A DNA stretch of 6,302 bases from Prolixibacteraceae bacterium. Its GTDB lineage: Bacteria > Bacteroidota > Bacteroidia > Bacteroidales > Prolixibacteraceae. Under the pieces are notes generated by a model. It searched no databases. It had not been told where the DNA came from and saw only the letters and a program-made list of their open reading frames with translations. Position numbers and translations under genes: made by a program. Where the stretch lies: NCBI GenBank assembly GCA_027858145.1, contig JAQIDF010000114.1:1-6302 (forward strand), read 5' to 3'. Shown piece after piece: positions 5,043 to 6,302 of this stretch. Each line of letters starts with the position of its first letter. Position 1 is the first letter of the stretch.

Positions 5043-5606
5043 TTAGGCTTGTTTGGTTAATATTACGGCTAGCTTTTTCAAGGCTGGTTTTTCCTCACTA
5101 ATGGTGAATCCGGCATTGAGTGCTTTTGCTACAGAAATTTCAAACTCGGTCGGCTTAACATGCCCCGGAGGTTCGGCAAATAGTACTTTGCCTCCGGGTT
5201 TAAGCATTGCATACACTTCGTTGAAAAGTTTTTGTTGGTAAGGAACTTCGTGTACAACGGCAAAAAGCAATGCGAAGTCTATCTGGTTTTTCAATTTTTG
5301 TGGCTTGTAATTTTCTCCAACCAGCATGCTCGAAACAATATCTGAGTAGCCAGCTTTGCGAGACCTGCGTTCGAGGTTTTTCAGCATCTTAGGTTGAATG
5401 TCCACACAATAAACTTTGCCGTTTCCTCCAATCATGCGAGCCATGTGCAAACTGAAATATCCCATAGCACAGCCATAGTCGAGGACTTTCATGCCGGGTT
5501 TAATATGTGGTGACAGAATTTTATCGGGGTTATGCTGATATTTTCGTAGTGGGTTGATGAAAGTGTATCCTAACCACCAGGGGCATACGCGTTGTTGTGT
5601 TTCCAT
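5043..5606 (-). CDS. Class I SAM-dependent methyltransferase
   Basis: Rossmann-fold methyltransferase of 187 residues, of the UbiE-like/Methyltransf_11-25 type; the substrate is unknown. SAM-binding motif I is VLDYGCAMGYFSL (41-53), with Ala where many relatives have a second Gly. The acidic residue that binds the ribose is D69 in YCVDIQ (66-71). Later strands are DFALLFAVVHEV (110-121) and LKPGGKVLFAEP (135-146). The N-terminus, with CPWWLGY (8-14) and NPLRKYQHNP (18-27), looks like a conserved cap of one subfamily and may help bind the substrate. Cys8, Cys46 and Cys67 are present, but there is no basis for calling it an arsenite methyltransferase. It is cytoplasmic, with no signal peptide. 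It is transcribed away from the TetR gene at 5916. The region upstream has only a weak promoter match (TATATTTT, 5641-5634). Confidence 0.88.
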   Translation of the reverse strand: METQQRVCPWWLGYTFINPLRKYQHNPDKILSPHIKPGMKVLDYGCAMGYFSLHMARMIGGNGKVYCVDIQPKMLKNLERRSRKAGYSDIVSSMLVGENYKPQKLKNQIDFALLFAVVHEVPYQQKLFNEVYAMLKPGGKVLFAEPPGHVKPTEFEISVAKALNAGFTISEEKPALKKLAVILTKQA

Positions 5607-5668
5607 GTTCTTTGTGTTTTGGTTGGTGCAAAAAAAATATAGAAATGCCTCGACTTTGAAAGGTTTGT

Positions 5669-5717
5669 CGGCAAATTGTTGCTATTATTCCGGTAAGTAG
5701 TGTATCATGTCGGTAAG
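5669..5717 (+). repeat. Spaced direct repeats CGGTAAG (two exact, one variant)
   Basis: CGGTAAG is at 5691-5697 and again exactly 20 bp later at 5711-5717. A variant CGGCAAA is at 5669-5675, 22 bp before the first. A spacing of two helical turns puts the copies on the same DNA face, as with binding sites for an activator or for cooperative dimers. The upstream sequence TGTCGG precedes both the first and the last copy. Confidence 0.45.
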
Positions 5718-5754
5718 ATTAATACATGAACCCGAAAAGCCATAAAGGGATTAT

Positions 5755-5766
5755 ACGTTAAAACGT
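5755..5766. promoter_or_regulatory. Palindrome ACGTT-AA-AACGT, candidate operator
   Basis: A perfect 12-bp palindrome with 5-bp arms. Its right half is also the start of the first unit of the 32-bp-period repeat. It lies nearly midway between the methyltransferase start and the TetR start. A TetR dimer could bind such symmetry, but TetR sites are usually longer, so this may be a partial site or chance. Confidence 0.3.
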
Positions 5767-5817
5767 TGAATCAAATCAACAAAAAACATAAAAAACGTCA
5801 AATGGAATCAACAAAAA
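5762..5817 (+). repeat. Two-copy direct repeat with 32-bp period
   Basis: Units start at 5762 and 5794. Both begin AACGT and both carry AATCAACAAAAA (5774-5785 and 5806-5817). By hand alignment 20 of the first 24 bases match. The period is about three helical turns. The pair ends 42 bp before the -33 element of the TetR promoter, a fitting place for regulator binding. Confidence 0.5.
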
Positions 5818-5859
5818 CTCAATATTGAAAATTTTTATTGAAATAAAACAGACGAAGAA

Positions 5860-5888
5860 TTGCAAAATAGAATAAAAACGTATATTTG
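5860..5888 (+). promoter_or_regulatory. Promoter of the TetR-family gene
   Basis: TTG at 5860-5862, an 18-bp spacer, and TATATTTG at 5881-5888, a full match to the Bacteroidota TANNTTTG element with good spacing. Transcription would begin near 5895, about 20 bases before the GTG start at 5916. This agreement supports the GTG start call. Confidence 0.65.
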
Positions 5889-5915
5889 TACTTGAAACGT
5901 AACATATAGAGCGAA

Positions 5916-6302
5916 GTGTCTAAAAAGAATAAAAAATACAACGATGTCCTTGAAGCTGCACAAAAGCTTTTTTGGAAATTTGGTTTTAAAAAAGTGACCA
6001 TCGAGGAGATTTGCCGGGAAGGAAATGTGAGTAAAATGACTTTTTATAAGCATTTCGATAATAAAACGGATGTAGCAAAAGTGGTGCTCGACAGGGTTAT
6101 TTGTGGAGCATCCGAGCAATTTAAAAAATTGAAAAACGAAGCGCAATCGGCTTCGGAGCTGATGGAAGGTATGCTCAGGATGAAAAAGGAGGGTGTGCAC
6201 GATATCAGTAAAGAATTCCTTGCCGATTTTTATACCGATAGCGAATTAGGACTGAAAGAATATATTGGCGAGTTGTCCCAAAAGATTAGGACTGAAATGA
6301 TG
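5916..6302 (+). CDS. TetR/AcrR-family transcriptional regulator, N-terminal 129 residues
   Basis: DNA-binding regulator; family members act as dimers that release DNA when a small ligand binds the C-terminal domain. The gene runs off the right edge. The start is GTG at 5916: an in-frame TAG at 5907-5909 closes the frame upstream, no ATG lies between, and the first in-frame ATG downstream (6036) would fall inside the DNA-binding helix. The N-terminal domain is typical: KKYNDVLEAAQKLFWKFGF (6-24), then the helix-turn-helix VTIEEICREGNVSKMTFYKHF (27-47, with TFYKHF in the recognition helix) and DNKTDVAKVVLD (48-59). Residues 60-129 are the start of the helical ligand domain, with no recognisable subfamily mark. 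It is divergent from the methyltransferase and may regulate it, itself, or both; that is inferred from position only. Confidence 0.9.
   Translation, partial: MSKKNKKYNDVLEAAQKLFWKFGFKKVTIEEICREGNVSKMTFYKHFDNKTDVAKVVLDRVICGASEQFKKLKNEAQSASELMEGMLRMKKEGVHDISKEFLADFYTDSELGLKEYIGELSQKIRTEMM

Larger units (their letters stand above)
5607..5915. other. Divergent control region between methyltransferase and TetR gene
   Basis: This 309-bp stretch has no supported gene. From left to right: an A/T tract next to the methyltransferase start with a weak minus-strand promoter match, spaced CGG(T/C)AA repeats (5669-5717), the palindrome ACGTT-AA-AACGT (5755-5766), a 32-bp-period direct repeat (5762-5817), and a good plus-strand promoter (5860-5888). 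The leader of the TetR gene is about 20 bases. The number of ordered repeats suggests a regulatory region rather than filler. Confidence 0.65.

Noticed and set aside
5835..5850. A/T-rich stretch as a replication origin or DnaA-box region
   Set aside because: No DnaA-box-like 9-mers were recognised and the neighbouring genes are not those usually near an origin.
5835..6200. Minus-strand open frame of 121 codons over the TetR gene
   Set aside because: The plus strand here encodes a clear TetR DNA-binding domain and has a matching promoter; the antisense product is Phe/Leu-rich and without family features.

Overview
The window looks like an ordinary chromosomal segment of a Bacteroidota bacterium, probably a free-living or environmental member of the Bacteroidales/Marinilabiliales type (inference). 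The evidence is moderate-to-low GC, A-rich leaders without Shine-Dalgarno sites, several matches to the Bacteroidota -7 promoter element TANNTTTG, a small secreted beta-barrel protein, and intergenic DNA rich in short GC-rich palindromes.

Layout: (1) 1-1812, plus strand: the C-terminal part of a SNF2-family helicase/ATPase, cut by the left edge. (2) 1813-2289: a gene-free spacer with a cluster of REP-like hairpins, two copies of a 30-bp direct repeat and an 8-bp tandem repeat, followed by a promoter. (3) 2290-3066, plus: argB, with a terminator-like perfect palindrome lying inside its last codons. (4) 3067-3403: a very AT-rich spacer with a probable promoter. (5) 3404-3997, plus: a small outer-membrane beta-barrel protein, ending at a strong, probably bidirectional terminator. 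(6) 4060-4947, minus: an RluA-family pseudouridine synthase with its own promoter. (7) 5043-5606, minus: a class I SAM-dependent methyltransferase with its own terminator. (8) 5607-5915: a divergent control region with two different sets of spaced direct repeats and a good promoter. (9) 5916-6302, plus: the N-terminal 129 residues of a TetR-family regulator with a GTG start, cut by the right edge.

Most genes appear to be separate transcription units with unrelated housekeeping roles: chromatin/RNA remodelling, arginine synthesis, envelope, and RNA modification. The one pairing that may be functional is the divergent methyltransferase/TetR arrangement, where the shared spacer holds repeated sequences that could be operators. 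I found no CRISPR array, insertion sequence, tRNA, rRNA, phage gene or defence island, and no clearly novel multi-gene system. The more unusual items are non-coding: the hairpin cluster at 1848-2209, the coding-embedded terminator of argB, and the repeat-bearing divergent spacer.
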